Below are positions 50,470 to 60,247 of a stretch of 64,000 nucleotides of DNA, piece by piece. This DNA is from Novosphingobium colocasiae. Its GTDB lineage: Bacteria; Pseudomonadota; Alphaproteobacteria; Sphingomonadales; Sphingomonadaceae. The DNA is taken from NCBI RefSeq assembly GCF_014652555.1, contig NZ_BMZA01000009.1, forward strand, positions 1 through 64,000, read 5' to 3'. The stretch's first letter is position 1. Each line of letters starts with the position of its first letter. The position numbers and the translations under genes were made by a program. Below the pieces are notes generated by a model that saw nothing but the letters and a program-made list of their open reading frames with translations, did no database searches and was not told where the DNA came from.

Positions 50470-52365
50470 TCAGGCGAGTCCCAGCACGGTAAATGACCGG
50501 TCGAGCATCAGCAGTTGCCACAGCAGCCGCGAATGATCGGCGCGGCCGGTGCGGTGCGCTTCGGCGATCGTCGCCAGTCGCCGGGTGTCGAACCATCCGG
50601 TCCCTGCCAGCGCCGCGCTGTCGGCAATCGCCCCGGCCGCCCCCGCCAGCGGCCCGCGAAACCAGCGCGCGATCGGGGTGACGAAGCCCTGCTTGGGGCG
50701 GAACAGGATGTCGTCGTCCAGGAACCGGCGCATCGTGTGCTTCATCAGCCACTTGCCCTGCCCGCCACGCACACGCAGGTTTTCCGGCAGGCTGGCCGCG
50801 AATTCGATCAGGCGATGGTCCAGCAGCGGCTCGCGCGCTTCGAGGGCGACCGCCATGCTGGTGCGATCCACCTTGGTCAGGATATCGCCCGGCAGCCAGA
50901 ACTTGAGATCGGCGTACTGCGCCTGATCCAGCCCGGATCGCGCCGGAGCGCCACGCATCAGCGCCAGCATCTGATCCTCGGCCCGGTAATCGCCGCGCAA
51001 GCGCAGGTAGTCGGGCGAATAGAGGCTCTCGCGCAGCTCGGGCGGGGCAAAGGACAACGCCCGCGCATAGCCTTGCGCGCTGTCTCCGGCGAGCGAGAGC
51101 AAGGTGGTCTTGGCGCGCAGCGGCCGGGGTGCCCAGTCCGCCTTGGGATAGACCGCACCCAGCGCGCCGAACAATGGCCCGCGCAGCGCCTGCGGCATCA
51201 GCGCGCGCATGCGATCCTCGCCATGCAGGAACACCTGCCGCCGATAGCCCGCCAGCGCCTCGTCCGCGCCGTCGCCCGAGAGCGCCACGGTCACCGATTC
51301 GCGCGCGAGCTGGCACACCCGCCAGGTCGGCAGGGCGGAGGCATCGGCGAACGGCTCGTCGAACATCGCCGCGAGCGCATCCACCGCCTCGTAATCGTCC
51401 GATGAAACCGTGCGGCTCACATGATCGGTACGATACCGATCGGCGATGCGGCTGGCATAGCTCGTTTCGTCCAGTGCCGCGTCGTCGAACCCGATCGAGC
51501 AGGTGCGCACGGGCTGCGCGCTCGCCTCGGCCATCAGCGCGACAACGCTGGAACTGTCCACCCCGCCCGACAGGAACGCACCCAGCGGCACGTCCGCGAC
51601 CATCCGCGACGATACCGCCTGCCGCATCAGGTGCAGCAGTTCCGCCTCCAGATCGGCAGGCTTGCCCTTGCGCCGTTCGCTGAACGACACGTCCCAGTAT
51701 TGCACCGGCACCGGCATCGGCGCGCCGTGGCGCAGCAGCAGCGTGTGCCCGGCGGGCAGCTTGGTCACGCCCTTGAGCATCGAGCGCGTATCGGGGACGT
51801 AGCCCCAGGCAAGATAGTCCTCGACCGCCAGCGGATCGACTTCGCGCCGCAGCAGCGGATGCGCCAAAAGCGCCTTGAGCTCGGACCCGAACGCCAGGCT
51901 GCCATCGCTGAGCGGGGCCATGAACAGCGGCTTCACCCCCAGCCGATCGCGCGCCAGGAACAGCGTGCGGGCATCGCAATCATAGATCGCAAAGGCGAAC
52001 ATACCGTGGAGGCGGCTGACGCAGTCCGGCCCCCAGCGCTGCCAGGCGGCAAGGATCACCTCGCTATCGCCGTCAGTGCGGAACTGCGCGCCGTGCTGGC
52101 GCAGTTCGTGGCGCAGTTCGCGATAGTTGTAGATTTCGCCGTTGAACACCAGCATCGCCCGGCCATCCGGTGCCGGCATGGGCTGCGGCGATCCGGCCAG
52201 ATCGATGATCGACAGCCGCCGATGGCCCAGCGCAACGCCCGGCGCGGTCCATACTCCGGCGCCATCGGGCCCGCGATGGGCGATGGCATCACACATCCGT
52301 GCGACCCGGTCAGGATCGACCGGCTTGGGCGTTTCGAGATGGTAAATACCGGCTATGCCGCACAT
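50470..52365 (-). CDS. XrtA-associated amidotransferase 1 (AsnB-like)
   Basis: This protein of 631 residues resembles asparagine synthase B and fits the exosortase A-associated amidotransferase 1 family (TIGR03108). The N-terminal glutaminase begins with the required cysteine (MCGIAGIYHLE) and has LGHRRLSIIDLAG and FNGEIYNYRELR. The C-terminal synthetase domain has the ATP pyrophosphatase loop FLSGGVDSSSVVALMAEAS. It probably adds amino groups to a sugar of the exopolysaccharide, not to aspartate. It is the last clear gene of the leftward XrtA cluster and starts 12 bases after the xrtA stop. Confidence 0.92.
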   Translation of the reverse strand: MCGIAGIYHLETPKPVDPDRVARMCDAIAHRGPDGAGVWTAPGVALGHRRLSIIDLAGSPQPMPAPDGRAMLVFNGEIYNYRELRHELRQHGAQFRTDGDSEVILAAWQRWGPDCVSRLHGMFAFAIYDCDARTLFLARDRLGVKPLFMAPLSDGSLAFGSELKALLAHPLLRREVDPLAVEDYLAWGYVPDTRSMLKGVTKLPAGHTLLLRHGAPMPVPVQYWDVSFSERRKGKPADLEAELLHLMRQAVSSRMVADVPLGAFLSGGVDSSSVVALMAEASAQPVRTCSIGFDDAALDETSYASRIADRYRTDHVSRTVSSDDYEAVDALAAMFDEPFADASALPTWRVCQLARESVTVALSGDGADEALAGYRRQVFLHGEDRMRALMPQALRGPLFGALGAVYPKADWAPRPLRAKTTLLSLAGDSAQGYARALSFAPPELRESLYSPDYLRLRGDYRAEDQMLALMRGAPARSGLDQAQYADLKFWLPGDILTKVDRTSMAVALEAREPLLDHRLIEFAASLPENLRVRGGQGKWLMKHTMRRFLDDDILFRPKQGFVTPIARWFRGPLAGAAGAIADSAALAGTGWFDTRRLATIAEAHRTGRADHSRLLWQLLMLDRSFTVLGLA

Positions 52366-52377
52366 GCGAAATCGATC

Positions 52378-53943
52378 CTATCGCAGCCGCGCCATGCGGT
52401 CCATCCACATATCGAGCGGGCCGCTGTCCTTTCTGAACCGGTCGATCGCGCGCTGGGCAGGAGCGCCGCGGCGGTCTTCGGCGGAAAGGATCAGCATCAT
52501 CGTCGGCCGGGCGCGCAGCAGCAGGTGATCGGCCATCGCCGCCAGCTTGAGGCGGGCGTTGCTGGCGGTGGTCAGATCGCCGGTGCGGTACCAGGTGACG
52601 GCTACCCGCTCGACGTCAGTGCCACCCATCAGCCGCTCGCCTCGCCCGCCATCGACGCTGGTCGCGGCAGACTGCCAGGCCCAGGCGCTGTTGGGCATCA
52701 GCGCGCCTTGGCCAAAACCGCCCGCCTCGCGTCCTTCGCCCTGCCCGGCATAAAGCGCCAGGAATACGTCCACAACCATGCCATCAGGACCGGCATAGCG
52801 GCCTAACAAGCGGTGATCCGCACCCTCCGCGCGCGGTTCCCACCAGATGCGCGGGGTGTAATCCACCCGCTGCCACCCAGCCACCGCCGGCAGATCGATC
52901 CGGTCCGGCATCGGCGCGGCAAGGTCTTGCGCAGCCATTGCCCAGCCACGGGCCGTAACGACAACAAGGGCGATTGCGCAAAGCCCAGCGACTGGCGGGA
53001 TGCTGGCGGCGGCGAGCCGGGTCAGCAGCGGGTTGGTGTTGATCGCCTCGGCATCGATCATCGCCGCGTCAGGGCGGCGGTCGAAGAACGGCCAGGCGGC
53101 GGCGATGACGATCGCCAGAACGACGGCGAAGAACACCCAGCCGTAGATGATGTGATCGATCCCGCCCGCCACTTCGACGCCGACGTACTGCGCTGCAAAG
53201 ATGGTGCCCCACGCGCGCGCGCCGTTGGCAAGGATCGGCACGACCAGGCAGACCGCGAGCAGCACTGCCCGACGCACAGCGCTGACGAAACAGACATGCG
53301 CGGTCAGCACCCCGAAGGCGATCATGGCGATCAGGAACTTCACGCCGGAACAGGCTTCAGCGACCTGGAACAGGCCGGCGGGGGTATCGATGAACACCCC
53401 GTCGATCCGCGCGGGGATGCCGCTGAAGTGGGTCAGCGCGATCGTGATCTTGGCGGTCACCGTCTGCAGAAGCGGAACCAGCTCTTCCCCGACGGGGATC
53501 AGTAACGCCATATAGCAAAGGGGAAACAGCAGCCCCCAGGTAGCCCGCACACCCAGCAGCAGCGGCACGCAAGCGCCCAGCATGGCCACCGCCCCGGCCT
53601 GTCGCGCAAGGTCCAGCCCGGACAGCGCGCCGAGCAGCCACAGGAATGCCGCCCCACCCAGCAGGAGCAGCCCCGGCCACCACGTCTGCGGCGCGATCTG
53701 CGCCAGTTCGCGGCGGCGTTGCAGGGCCAGCCAGCCGATGATCGCCGGGATCAGCAGGATATGGTTGTACGTGGAAATGTCCCACCACTGCCGCAGCATC
53801 GCCAGCCAGTCGCCGCCGAACAGCACGATCAGCACCAGCCACGCCGCACCCAGTCGCAGCAGCGCCGCGCGCCATGGTGCGGGGACCGCCTGCCAGTCGA
53901 TCAGGCGGCCGCTCAGGATGCGGGCGTCAAGCTGCATCGGCAT
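52378..53943 (-). CDS. xrtA: Exosortase A fused to EpsI domain
   Basis: This integral membrane transpeptidase-like protein of about 521 residues is thought to cut and anchor PEP-CTERM proteins. The first 320 residues form about eight membrane helices with the exosortase triad: Cys198 in VAEACSGVKFLIAM, Arg243 in PILANGARAWGTI and His264 in GGIDHIIYGW. Residues about 330-521 are an EpsI (DUF3485)-type domain outside the membrane (AGWQRVDYTPRIWWEP, FLALYAGQGEGREAGGF). The start overlaps the glycosyltransferase gene by 17 bases. ATG at 53943 or 53937 is likely. Confidence 0.94.
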   Translation of the reverse strand: MPMQLDARILSGRLIDWQAVPAPWRAALLRLGAAWLVLIVLFGGDWLAMLRQWWDISTYNHILLIPAIIGWLALQRRRELAQIAPQTWWPGLLLLGGAAFLWLLGALSGLDLARQAGAVAMLGACVPLLLGVRATWGLLFPLCYMALLIPVGEELVPLLQTVTAKITIALTHFSGIPARIDGVFIDTPAGLFQVAEACSGVKFLIAMIAFGVLTAHVCFVSAVRRAVLLAVCLVVPILANGARAWGTIFAAQYVGVEVAGGIDHIIYGWVFFAVVLAIVIAAAWPFFDRRPDAAMIDAEAINTNPLLTRLAAASIPPVAGLCAIALVVVTARGWAMAAQDLAAPMPDRIDLPAVAGWQRVDYTPRIWWEPRAEGADHRLLGRYAGPDGMVVDVFLALYAGQGEGREAGGFGQGALMPNSAWAWQSAATSVDGGRGERLMGGTDVERVAVTWYRTGDLTTASNARLKLAAMADHLLLRARPTMMLILSAEDRRGAPAQRAIDRFRKDSGPLDMWMDRMARLR

Positions 53944-55210
53944 GATGCCTCGTCGCCAGGCCAAGCCACCCGGCCAGGGGCGCGAGCGCCGCTTCCCAGC
54001 CGGCATGGCCGACGATCCAGGTCCGCGCGGCCGCCCCCATGGCATGTGCGCGGCCCGGATCGCCGGCAAGCGCGACAACGGCTTCGACCAACTGGTCGTC
54101 GCTATCGGCTATGGCGTAATCGTGCTGGTCCCGTGCCTCGATGCCGGTCGCGGCACCGGTGGTAAGCACCACAGGTAAGCGCATTGCCATCGCTTCGAGC
54201 ACTTTGTTCTGCACCCCGCGCGCGATCTCCAGCGGCACCAGCGCGATATCGGCGGCGGCCAGCCAGGGGCGGACATCGGGCACCTTGCCCCAGACATGAA
54301 CCCCGTCGCGCCCGTCGAGCGCGGTCAGCGCCGCAACCGGGTTGCGACCAACGATGTGGAGGCTGGCCCCCGGAATCCGGGCGCGGATGCGCGGCAGGAG
54401 CCGTCGGATCGCCCGGAGCGCCGCGTCGACGTTGGGGGCATAGTCCATCTGCCCGGTAAAGATCAGGCGCGGCCCGTCATGGCCGGCAAGGCGCGGTTCG
54501 GGCAGCACATTTTTCGCATCGAACAGCGCGCTGTCGATGCCGTTGCCCATCGCCGCGACCCGGCCCGCCGGGGCCGTCTTGTCGAGCCGTCCGCGAAACA
54601 GTGCCGCCTCCTGCGCGCTGATGAGCAGCGTGTGATCGGCAAGGCCCGCGATGCGCGCTTCCTCAGCGGCCAGCAGGCGCGCCTCGCGCTGTTCCATCCA
54701 GCCGCGAAAGCCCCCGCTTTTGGCGGCATAGGCCTCAAACTTGGCGGAATCGACATCGACCAGATCCGCGACGATGCGGCCGTCGAAATGCGGCGGCAGA
54801 TATTGGCCCATCTGCCCCGAGAAGAGATAGATCGCGGCGATCGGCCGGGTCCGCAGCACCTCTGCGATATAGCGCGACAGGCGGGCGTCACGGAATGCGG
54901 CCAGGCTGATCGGCTTGGCCGTAATCAGTGCCTCCATCCCGGAGCGTGCCAGCGATTTGGTGCGCGGCAGCAGGCAGTGGCTGGCGGCCAGCCCGGCCAG
55001 CGCGCGTTCGTGGGCCATGTCATCGGCATCGTCCGCAAAGGTCGCGACGTGTACCGGCCCCAGCCGTGCCAGCGCCTGAAGCACGTTGAACGAGCGGATC
55101 TTGTCACCGCGATCCGGCGGAAAAGGAATGCGGTGCGACAGGAACAGGATTTCGGGCCGGACTGCGCCGGAACCACCTGCCCCTGACGGCACGGGAACCG
55201 CGTGCATCAT
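53927..55210 (-). CDS. XrtA-associated glycosyltransferase (TIGR03087-like)
   Basis: This GT-B sugar transferase of 427 residues fits the PEP-CTERM/EpsH1-associated sugar transferase family. The N-terminal domain opens with EILFLSHRIPFPPDRGDKIR, and IVADLVDVDSAKFEAYA is diagnostic. The C-terminal GT4-type domain has RLIFTGQMDYAPNVDAALRA, LHIVGRNPVAALTAL and the donor-site glutamate region VPLEIARGVQNKVLEAMAM. It would add a sugar to the lipid-linked exopolysaccharide repeat unit. Its ATG overlaps the stop of the FemAB-like gene (ATGA). Confidence 0.92.
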   Translation of the reverse strand: MMHAVPVPSGAGGSGAVRPEILFLSHRIPFPPDRGDKIRSFNVLQALARLGPVHVATFADDADDMAHERALAGLAASHCLLPRTKSLARSGMEALITAKPISLAAFRDARLSRYIAEVLRTRPIAAIYLFSGQMGQYLPPHFDGRIVADLVDVDSAKFEAYAAKSGGFRGWMEQREARLLAAEEARIAGLADHTLLISAQEAALFRGRLDKTAPAGRVAAMGNGIDSALFDAKNVLPEPRLAGHDGPRLIFTGQMDYAPNVDAALRAIRRLLPRIRARIPGASLHIVGRNPVAALTALDGRDGVHVWGKVPDVRPWLAAADIALVPLEIARGVQNKVLEAMAMRLPVVLTTGAATGIEARDQHDYAIADSDDQLVEAVVALAGDPGRAHAMGAAARTWIVGHAGWEAALAPLAGWLGLATRHHADAA

Positions 55211-56283
55211 CCGATACCGCGCGCGATCAGCGGGCCCAGCCGGTTGGCAATAGCCAGCGGCAGCTTCTGCCACAGCCTGATCTGCAGCGCGACCCGGGCG
55301 CTGGTCGGATCGGCATCGCGCGCAAGTGCGCCGGGAGCCGTCCAACCGGCGTAGGTCAGCGGCTCGGGCTCGAAACCCCAGTTGCGCTTGAAATGATAGG
55401 CCCCGCTCAGGGTCTTGGAGCGGCCGAAATCGAACCGGGCGCAGCCCTTCCGGCGGGCGTGCAGCATCAGTTCGTAATACATCCGGTCGTTGGCCCGCAG
55501 CGCCCGCGCATCGCGGGTGCCGCCGCCCCAATAGGGCATGACAGCGCCGTCATGGTAGAGACTAAGGACCCCGGCCACCGGACGCCCCTGATGCCAGACG
55601 GTCAGGATATCGGCATCCGCGCCGAATCCGTCGAGCACACTGTCCAGCAAGGCGCGCGGGAACACCGGGGTGCCGAGGTTGCGGTAGCTTTCGCAGAACA
55701 CCGCATAGTGCGCGGCGCGGTCCCCCTCTTCGCGGCCGACGCGGACATCAAGGTCGATGCCGAGCGAACGGCGTACCTCGGCGCGCTGCTTGCGCGGGAT
55801 GGCGAGCAGTTCCGCCTCGTCGTCTGCCGCCAGCGGCCGGGCGAAATTGCAGTGAGACTCGGTCTTGAGCGTCCAGCCTCCGCCCGCATCAGGCAACGCA
55901 CCGCCGCGCAGTTCGATGGCGGGGCAAGACAGCCGCAGTGCCAGTTCCTTGGCCGCGCGGAATAACGCAGCGGGATCGGCACCGGGAGTGGCCAGCAGGC
56001 CGCCACCGACGGCAAACCCGCTGGATGCCAGCACCCGTCCGAATACCGGCGAATGGATCGCATCGAGCGGCAGCAGCCCGACGACTTCCCCGCCCCGTTC
56101 CTCCACCAGCGCAAAAGCCCGGTTGCCCGTGGCCTGCGCGACCGAAACGAACCAGCAGGGCCGATGGAACGGCGTACCGTGCGGGTGGGCCAGCACGAAG
56201 GCATCAAGCCGGCGCAGTTCGTTGACATCGCCCAGATCTGCCAGCCGGATGGTCCCGGCATGGGGTTTGAACGGCGCGTTCAT
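55207..56283 (-). CDS. XrtA-associated FemAB-like acyltransferase
   Basis: This GNAT-fold protein of 358 residues matches the PEP-CTERM FemAB family (TIGR03019). The N-terminal part shows ANRRLD-type segments (NELRRLDAFVLAHPHGTPFH) and RQFALVEERGGEVVGLLPL-like strands. The core motifs KQRAEVRRSLGIDLDVRVGR, LSLYHDGAVMPYWGGGTRDA and FDFGRSKTLSGAYHFKRNWG are typical of FemAB transferases that use aminoacyl-tRNA or acyl donors. It probably modifies an amino sugar of the polysaccharide. It overlaps both neighbours by four bases. Confidence 0.9.
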   Translation of the reverse strand: MNAPFKPHAGTIRLADLGDVNELRRLDAFVLAHPHGTPFHRPCWFVSVAQATGNRAFALVEERGGEVVGLLPLDAIHSPVFGRVLASSGFAVGGGLLATPGADPAALFRAAKELALRLSCPAIELRGGALPDAGGGWTLKTESHCNFARPLAADDEAELLAIPRKQRAEVRRSLGIDLDVRVGREEGDRAAHYAVFCESYRNLGTPVFPRALLDSVLDGFGADADILTVWHQGRPVAGVLSLYHDGAVMPYWGGGTRDARALRANDRMYYELMLHARRKGCARFDFGRSKTLSGAYHFKRNWGFEPEPLTYAGWTAPGALARDADPTSARVALQIRLWQKLPLAIANRLGPLIARGIG

Positions 56284-57149
56284 GCCGCCATCCTCATCGC
56301 CCGGGCTGCTTCGCGCGCGGCCAGATCGTCCATCCGGCCCCAGCGGAATTCAGCCACGAGTTGGCGCAGCTTGGCTTCCATGACCGCCAGGTTGGTATAG
56401 TGGCGGATGCGCGAACGCAGCGGCGCGTTATCGATGCGCGGCTGGGCGGCGTCGATCTCCCAGGGGTGGAAATAGAACACCGCCGGCCGGCCTTCGCGGT
56501 TCACCTGGCGGATCGCCCAGCGCGAAAAACCGTAAGGCAGCACGCGGAAGAACCCGCCGCCGCCCGCCGCCAGCCGCCGACCGGCAAACAGCGCCGTGGT
56601 CACCGGGATCTCAATCAGGTCCGATCCCGGCAGCGGGTGAAAGGCAAATCGCGGCGCATCACGCCAGCCATAATGATCGTGCACCACCGGGGCGACGCTG
56701 GAGCTATAGGCATAGCCCTGTTCGGCCAGCACCTCGAAGGCCCACGGCGTGCGGGCATCGATCGAGAAGCTGGGGGCGCGATAGCCGGTCACGGGCGTGC
56801 CCGCCGCGTCCTCGATCGCCTTGCGGCTGCGGGTCAGATCCTCGCGAAACGCAGCGGCACCAAGCCGGAACACGCGATCATGATCCCAGCCGTGGCTGGC
56901 GATTTCGTGCCCGGCAGAGACGATCCGCCGCATCAGCGCCGGGTGCCGCTCTGCCACCCAGCCCAGCGTGAAGAACGTGCCCTTGACGCCACCGGCATCG
57001 AACAGCGCCAGGATAGCGTCGCAGTTACGCTCGACCCGATCGGCCAGACGCGGCCAGTCGTCCTTCGCGATCACCGTCTCGAAGGCACCGACCTGGAACC
57101 AGTCCTCGACATCGACGGAAAGACCGTTGACCGGCCCGGTGGCATTCAT
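56280..57149 (-). CDS. XrtA-associated polysaccharide deacetylase
   Basis: This NodB-like deacetylase of about 289 residues matches the exosortase A polysaccharide deacetylase family (TIGR03006). The start MNATGPVNGLSVDVEDWFQV is diagnostic. Metal and catalytic motifs are SVDVEDW (catalytic Asp), HEIASHGWDHD (two His) and GYRAPSFSIDARTPW. A PEP-CTERM-specific extension (GGGGFFRVLPYGFSRWAIRQ, VFYFHPWEID) is present. It would remove acetyl groups from the exopolysaccharide. The start at 57149 is chosen over an in-frame extension to 57254. The stop overlaps the FemAB-like start (ATGA). Confidence 0.93.
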   Translation of the reverse strand: MNATGPVNGLSVDVEDWFQVGAFETVIAKDDWPRLADRVERNCDAILALFDAGGVKGTFFTLGWVAERHPALMRRIVSAGHEIASHGWDHDRVFRLGAAAFREDLTRSRKAIEDAAGTPVTGYRAPSFSIDARTPWAFEVLAEQGYAYSSSVAPVVHDHYGWRDAPRFAFHPLPGSDLIEIPVTTALFAGRRLAAGGGGFFRVLPYGFSRWAIRQVNREGRPAVFYFHPWEIDAAQPRIDNAPLRSRIRHYTNLAVMEAKLRQLVAEFRWGRMDDLAAREAARAMRMAA

Positions 57150-57214
57150 CGCGTGGCACTCCGCAAGCAAACGGGTCTTGGCAGAGCCGGGTGTTCGGCC
57201 CCCGTCAGGAAGGA

Positions 57215-58453
57215 TCAGGCGGCCTGGCGCGTGCCCTCGCCGCCTTCGATCCATTCGATCAGCATCGTCAGGGTATGGCGCAGGGTGGTTTCCTGTTCAC
57301 CAAGGCGCGCTTCGAGCCGGGCGGCGCGATCGTTGACCTCTGCCAGTTGCGCCTGCAGCGCGGCCACTTCGTCAGCGCCCGCAGCCGGCTCGGCAGCCTC
57401 CCGCTTCTCGGAAGCGGCGGCCAGTTCGACGACGGCCTGCTGCAATTCCTCGATCTGCTGATCGCGTTCCGCCAGCGCGGTCTCGATCAGCGCCACGGCA
57501 TCGGCGGCATCGAACGAAGGCACCGCTTCGACCGGATCGCCGGCATAGGCTACCGGCGCGCTGAACGCGGCCGGTGCGGGCGCGATCGGTGCGGCAACGG
57601 GTTGAGGCTGGGAAGCGACCGGCGTCACCAGCGAGATCGAGCCGTCATCGTTCAGTTCGTCGAGCACCTGGCGCAGCATCGTGCTGTCGATCCGGGTGCG
57701 CTTGTCCACCGCCCCCAGCAGCAGCAGGCGGTTGACGATCTGGTTGATCCGCCGCGGGATGCCGCCGGTTGCCTCGTGAATTTCGGAGAATACCCGCTGA
57801 TCGAAGCTGGGATTGCCCTTCCAGCCGACGCAGGCCATGCGGTGCTCGATGTAGGGCTGCACTTCCTTGGCATCCATCGCCGAGAGGTGGTGCGTGGCGA
57901 TCACCCGCTGGCGCAGTTGCTCCAGCCCCTGCGATTCGAGCAGCGTCTCGCGGAATTCGGGCTGACCCAGCAGCAGCGTCTGCAGCAGCGGATAAGCGCC
58001 GAGCTGGAAGTTCGACAGCATGCGCAGTTCTTCCAGCGCGCCGACCGACAGGTTCTGCGCCTCATCGACGATCAGCAGGCAGCGGCGACCGGCGCGCGCT
58101 TCCTCATGCAGAAACGCCTCGATGGCGGCGAGCGCGCTGGCCTTGTCATGGCCGGCGATATCGAGGCCGAAGGCATGGGCGACGACGTGGACGATCTCCT
58201 CGCCGTCCAGCGCGCTGGTGACGATATGCGCGGCGGTCAGCCGGGCCGGATCGATCGTGGCCATCAGGTAAGCCACCAGCGTGGATTTGCCCGCGCCGAC
58301 TTCGCCGGTGATGACCACGAAGCCTTCGCCCTGCGCCAGGCCATAGCCCAGGTAGGACAGCGCTTTGCGGTGTGTGCCGCTTTCGAAATAGAATGCCGGA
58401 TCCGGCGTCAGTTGGAACGGCCGGCCATCGAGCCCGTAGAAATCATCGAACAT
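57215..58453 (-). CDS. XrtA-associated ExeA-like ATPase
   Basis: This AAA ATPase of 412 residues fits the PEP-CTERM-associated ATPase family (TIGR03015). It starts MFDDFYGLDGRPFQLTPDPA, has Walker A VVITGEVGAGKSTLVAYL, and Walker B CLLIVDEAQNLSVGALEEL. IPRRINQIVNRLLLLG matches the ExeA group. The C-terminal 130 residues are proline/alanine-rich and end in a coiled coil (VAALQAQLAEVNDRAARLEA). ExeA-type proteins help assemble secretion machinery. Here a role in assembling the exopolysaccharide exporter is inferred from location. Confidence 0.9.
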   Translation of the reverse strand: MFDDFYGLDGRPFQLTPDPAFYFESGTHRKALSYLGYGLAQGEGFVVITGEVGAGKSTLVAYLMATIDPARLTAAHIVTSALDGEEIVHVVAHAFGLDIAGHDKASALAAIEAFLHEEARAGRRCLLIVDEAQNLSVGALEELRMLSNFQLGAYPLLQTLLLGQPEFRETLLESQGLEQLRQRVIATHHLSAMDAKEVQPYIEHRMACVGWKGNPSFDQRVFSEIHEATGGIPRRINQIVNRLLLLGAVDKRTRIDSTMLRQVLDELNDDGSISLVTPVASQPQPVAAPIAPAPAAFSAPVAYAGDPVEAVPSFDAADAVALIETALAERDQQIEELQQAVVELAAASEKREAAEPAAGADEVAALQAQLAEVNDRAARLEARLGEQETTLRHTLTMLIEWIEGGEGTRQAA

Positions 58454-58477
58454 ATGCTGTCCCTCTTATTTTCGGGC

Positions 58478-60247
58478 TCAGAAGCCGTAACGCAGGCCCA
58501 GCAGGGCCGATGCTGTCCAGATATCGTCGATCGCCGCGTCCTTGCGGCTGATCCCGTCGATGCCGACCGCTGCCGTGGCGCGCAGACGCCGCGTCAGCAT
58601 GCGGTAGTAGCTGGCGGTTGCGCCGTAGCCGGTAACGTCGCCGGCCAGCGGATCGCTGGTGGTCAGCCAGTTGGCATAGGCGTTGGTGGACCACCCGGCG
58701 GAATCGCCCAGCGCGCCGCTGAGGTAGGCCGCCAGCCAGTAGTTCTCGTCCAGCACCCCGTTCGCTGCGGCCAGTACAGTGCCGCTGGCGGCGATGAACT
58801 TGCGCCGGTCGTAACCCGCGCCGATCCCGGCGTTCAGTTGGCCGATGCGCATGGTGTAGTTGGCGGCGATGCCGCGCGCGCGGAAGGTGGACGAGCGGAC
58901 CGAACCCAGCGCGCCGCCGAAGCAGCCGTTGCCGTCCAGCGTGTTGACGCAACTGGTGATGTTGCCGGTCAGCGGATCGCGGACCACTTCGAAATCATCG
59001 GGCAGCTTGTCGAGCACGCGGTTCACCTGCCCCCCGAAGCCCGCGATGTTGTCATAGACCGCGACCGACAGCGCGCTGCGATCATTCGGGGCATAGCTGA
59101 AAGTCCCGCCATAGCTGGTCGACCCATAGCGTTTGCCGACATAGGCGCTGAGCGCGGTACGCGCGCTGGGACGCCACATCACGCCCACTTCCCAGGTCAG
59201 GCCGCTGACATCATAGGCCAGCACCCGGGGGGATGACTTGTCGGTCACATAGCGGCCATCGCTGCCGATGATCGGATCGCCGTCCTCATCGCGCCTGGCA
59301 TCGCGCGAGGAAACCTCGACGTCCTCGTAACCGATCGCGCCGGTCACCTGGACGGTGCGGCTGACCGGAACAGTCACCATGCCGCGCCCCTGCATGTCGC
59401 GCACGCGCTGGTCGAGGTTGGAGACGTCTTCCTGGTAGAAGCTGCCGGCGACCGCCAGCCCGACCGGCAGCACCGTGCCCGGTGCCACGCCCGCTTCGGC
59501 ATCGGCAACCTGAACCGTGCTCTTGTCGAACACGTCCGCCGCCGCGCCGGTCGGGCTGGCGCGAAACGCATTGTCATTCTCCACCTTGGTGAAGCCGGCG
59601 CGATAGTTGGCGGACAGATTGACATCGCCGGCACGGGTAGTCAGCGAGGGGCCGCCGTAGATCGAATAGATGTTGGTGGTGGATTCGTCGTCCACGAGGC
59701 CCGAGCGCACCGCCGCGCCGCCGTTTTCCACGTTGGCCTGCGTCGCCAGCGCGCCGGCTTCGATAGTGAAGCCGGGGATCACCGTGGCATAGCCGCGCGC
59801 GATGCCGCTGATGACATCGCCGTCGCGGGCGTTCTTGCCCCAGCCGAAGTGGCGTTCATAGCGGACCGAGGCCGAAGCGGCGTTATTGCGCCCGCTGATG
59901 CCAAGATCGACGCCGACCGCTGCCTGGGTATAGGTCAGCACATCGTTGCCCGGCGAAAGCTGGGCATCGACGATCTGGTCGAGTTCCAGATACGGGGCGA
60001 TGTAGACCTGCTTGCCGCCCTTGCCGCCCCGGCCGGACTTTCCGGCGCGCTTCGAAGCCTTGTCGTCCGGTGCATAGACCGGCTGATCCTCGCCCGAAGA
60101 GCCCGACGAGCCGACCGTGTCATAGCCGATCGATTGCGCCGGCGCGGTCTGCGGCATGACGCCGCCGATGCCCAGCGCCGCGATCACCAGCAGCGACGAT
60201 GCCGGTTTCAACGATGCGGATGTGCGTTGCGCAAACATGCCGATCAT
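58478..60247 (-). CDS. XrtA-associated outer membrane beta-barrel protein
   Basis: This protein of about 589 residues fits the TIGR03016-type PEP-CTERM-associated outer membrane family. After a signal peptide (KPASSLLVIAALGIGGVMPQ) comes a low-complexity lysine/glycine-rich stretch, then many amphipathic beta strands ending in a C-terminal aromatic residue (GLRYGF), as in outer-membrane barrels. It probably forms the channel for exopolysaccharide secretion. The ATG at 60247 overlaps the stop of the kinase gene (ATGA); an ATG at 60238 is also possible. The ATPase gene follows after 24 bases. Confidence 0.85.
   Translation of the reverse strand: MIGMFAQRTSASLKPASSLLVIAALGIGGVMPQTAPAQSIGYDTVGSSGSSGEDQPVYAPDDKASKRAGKSGRGGKGGKQVYIAPYLELDQIVDAQLSPGNDVLTYTQAAVGVDLGISGRNNAASASVRYERHFGWGKNARDGDVISGIARGYATVIPGFTIEAGALATQANVENGGAAVRSGLVDDESTTNIYSIYGGPSLTTRAGDVNLSANYRAGFTKVENDNAFRASPTGAAADVFDKSTVQVADAEAGVAPGTVLPVGLAVAGSFYQEDVSNLDQRVRDMQGRGMVTVPVSRTVQVTGAIGYEDVEVSSRDARRDEDGDPIIGSDGRYVTDKSSPRVLAYDVSGLTWEVGVMWRPSARTALSAYVGKRYGSTSYGGTFSYAPNDRSALSVAVYDNIAGFGGQVNRVLDKLPDDFEVVRDPLTGNITSCVNTLDGNGCFGGALGSVRSSTFRARGIAANYTMRIGQLNAGIGAGYDRRKFIAASGTVLAAANGVLDENYWLAAYLSGALGDSAGWSTNAYANWLTTSDPLAGDVTGYGATASYYRMLTRRLRATAAVGIDGISRKDAAIDDIWTASALLGLRYGF

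Noticed and set aside
52378-53943. XrtA fused to an EpsI domain as a novel fusion
   Set aside because: From what is known of the exosortase A family, an EpsI-like C-terminal part is common, so the fusion is not claimed as new.
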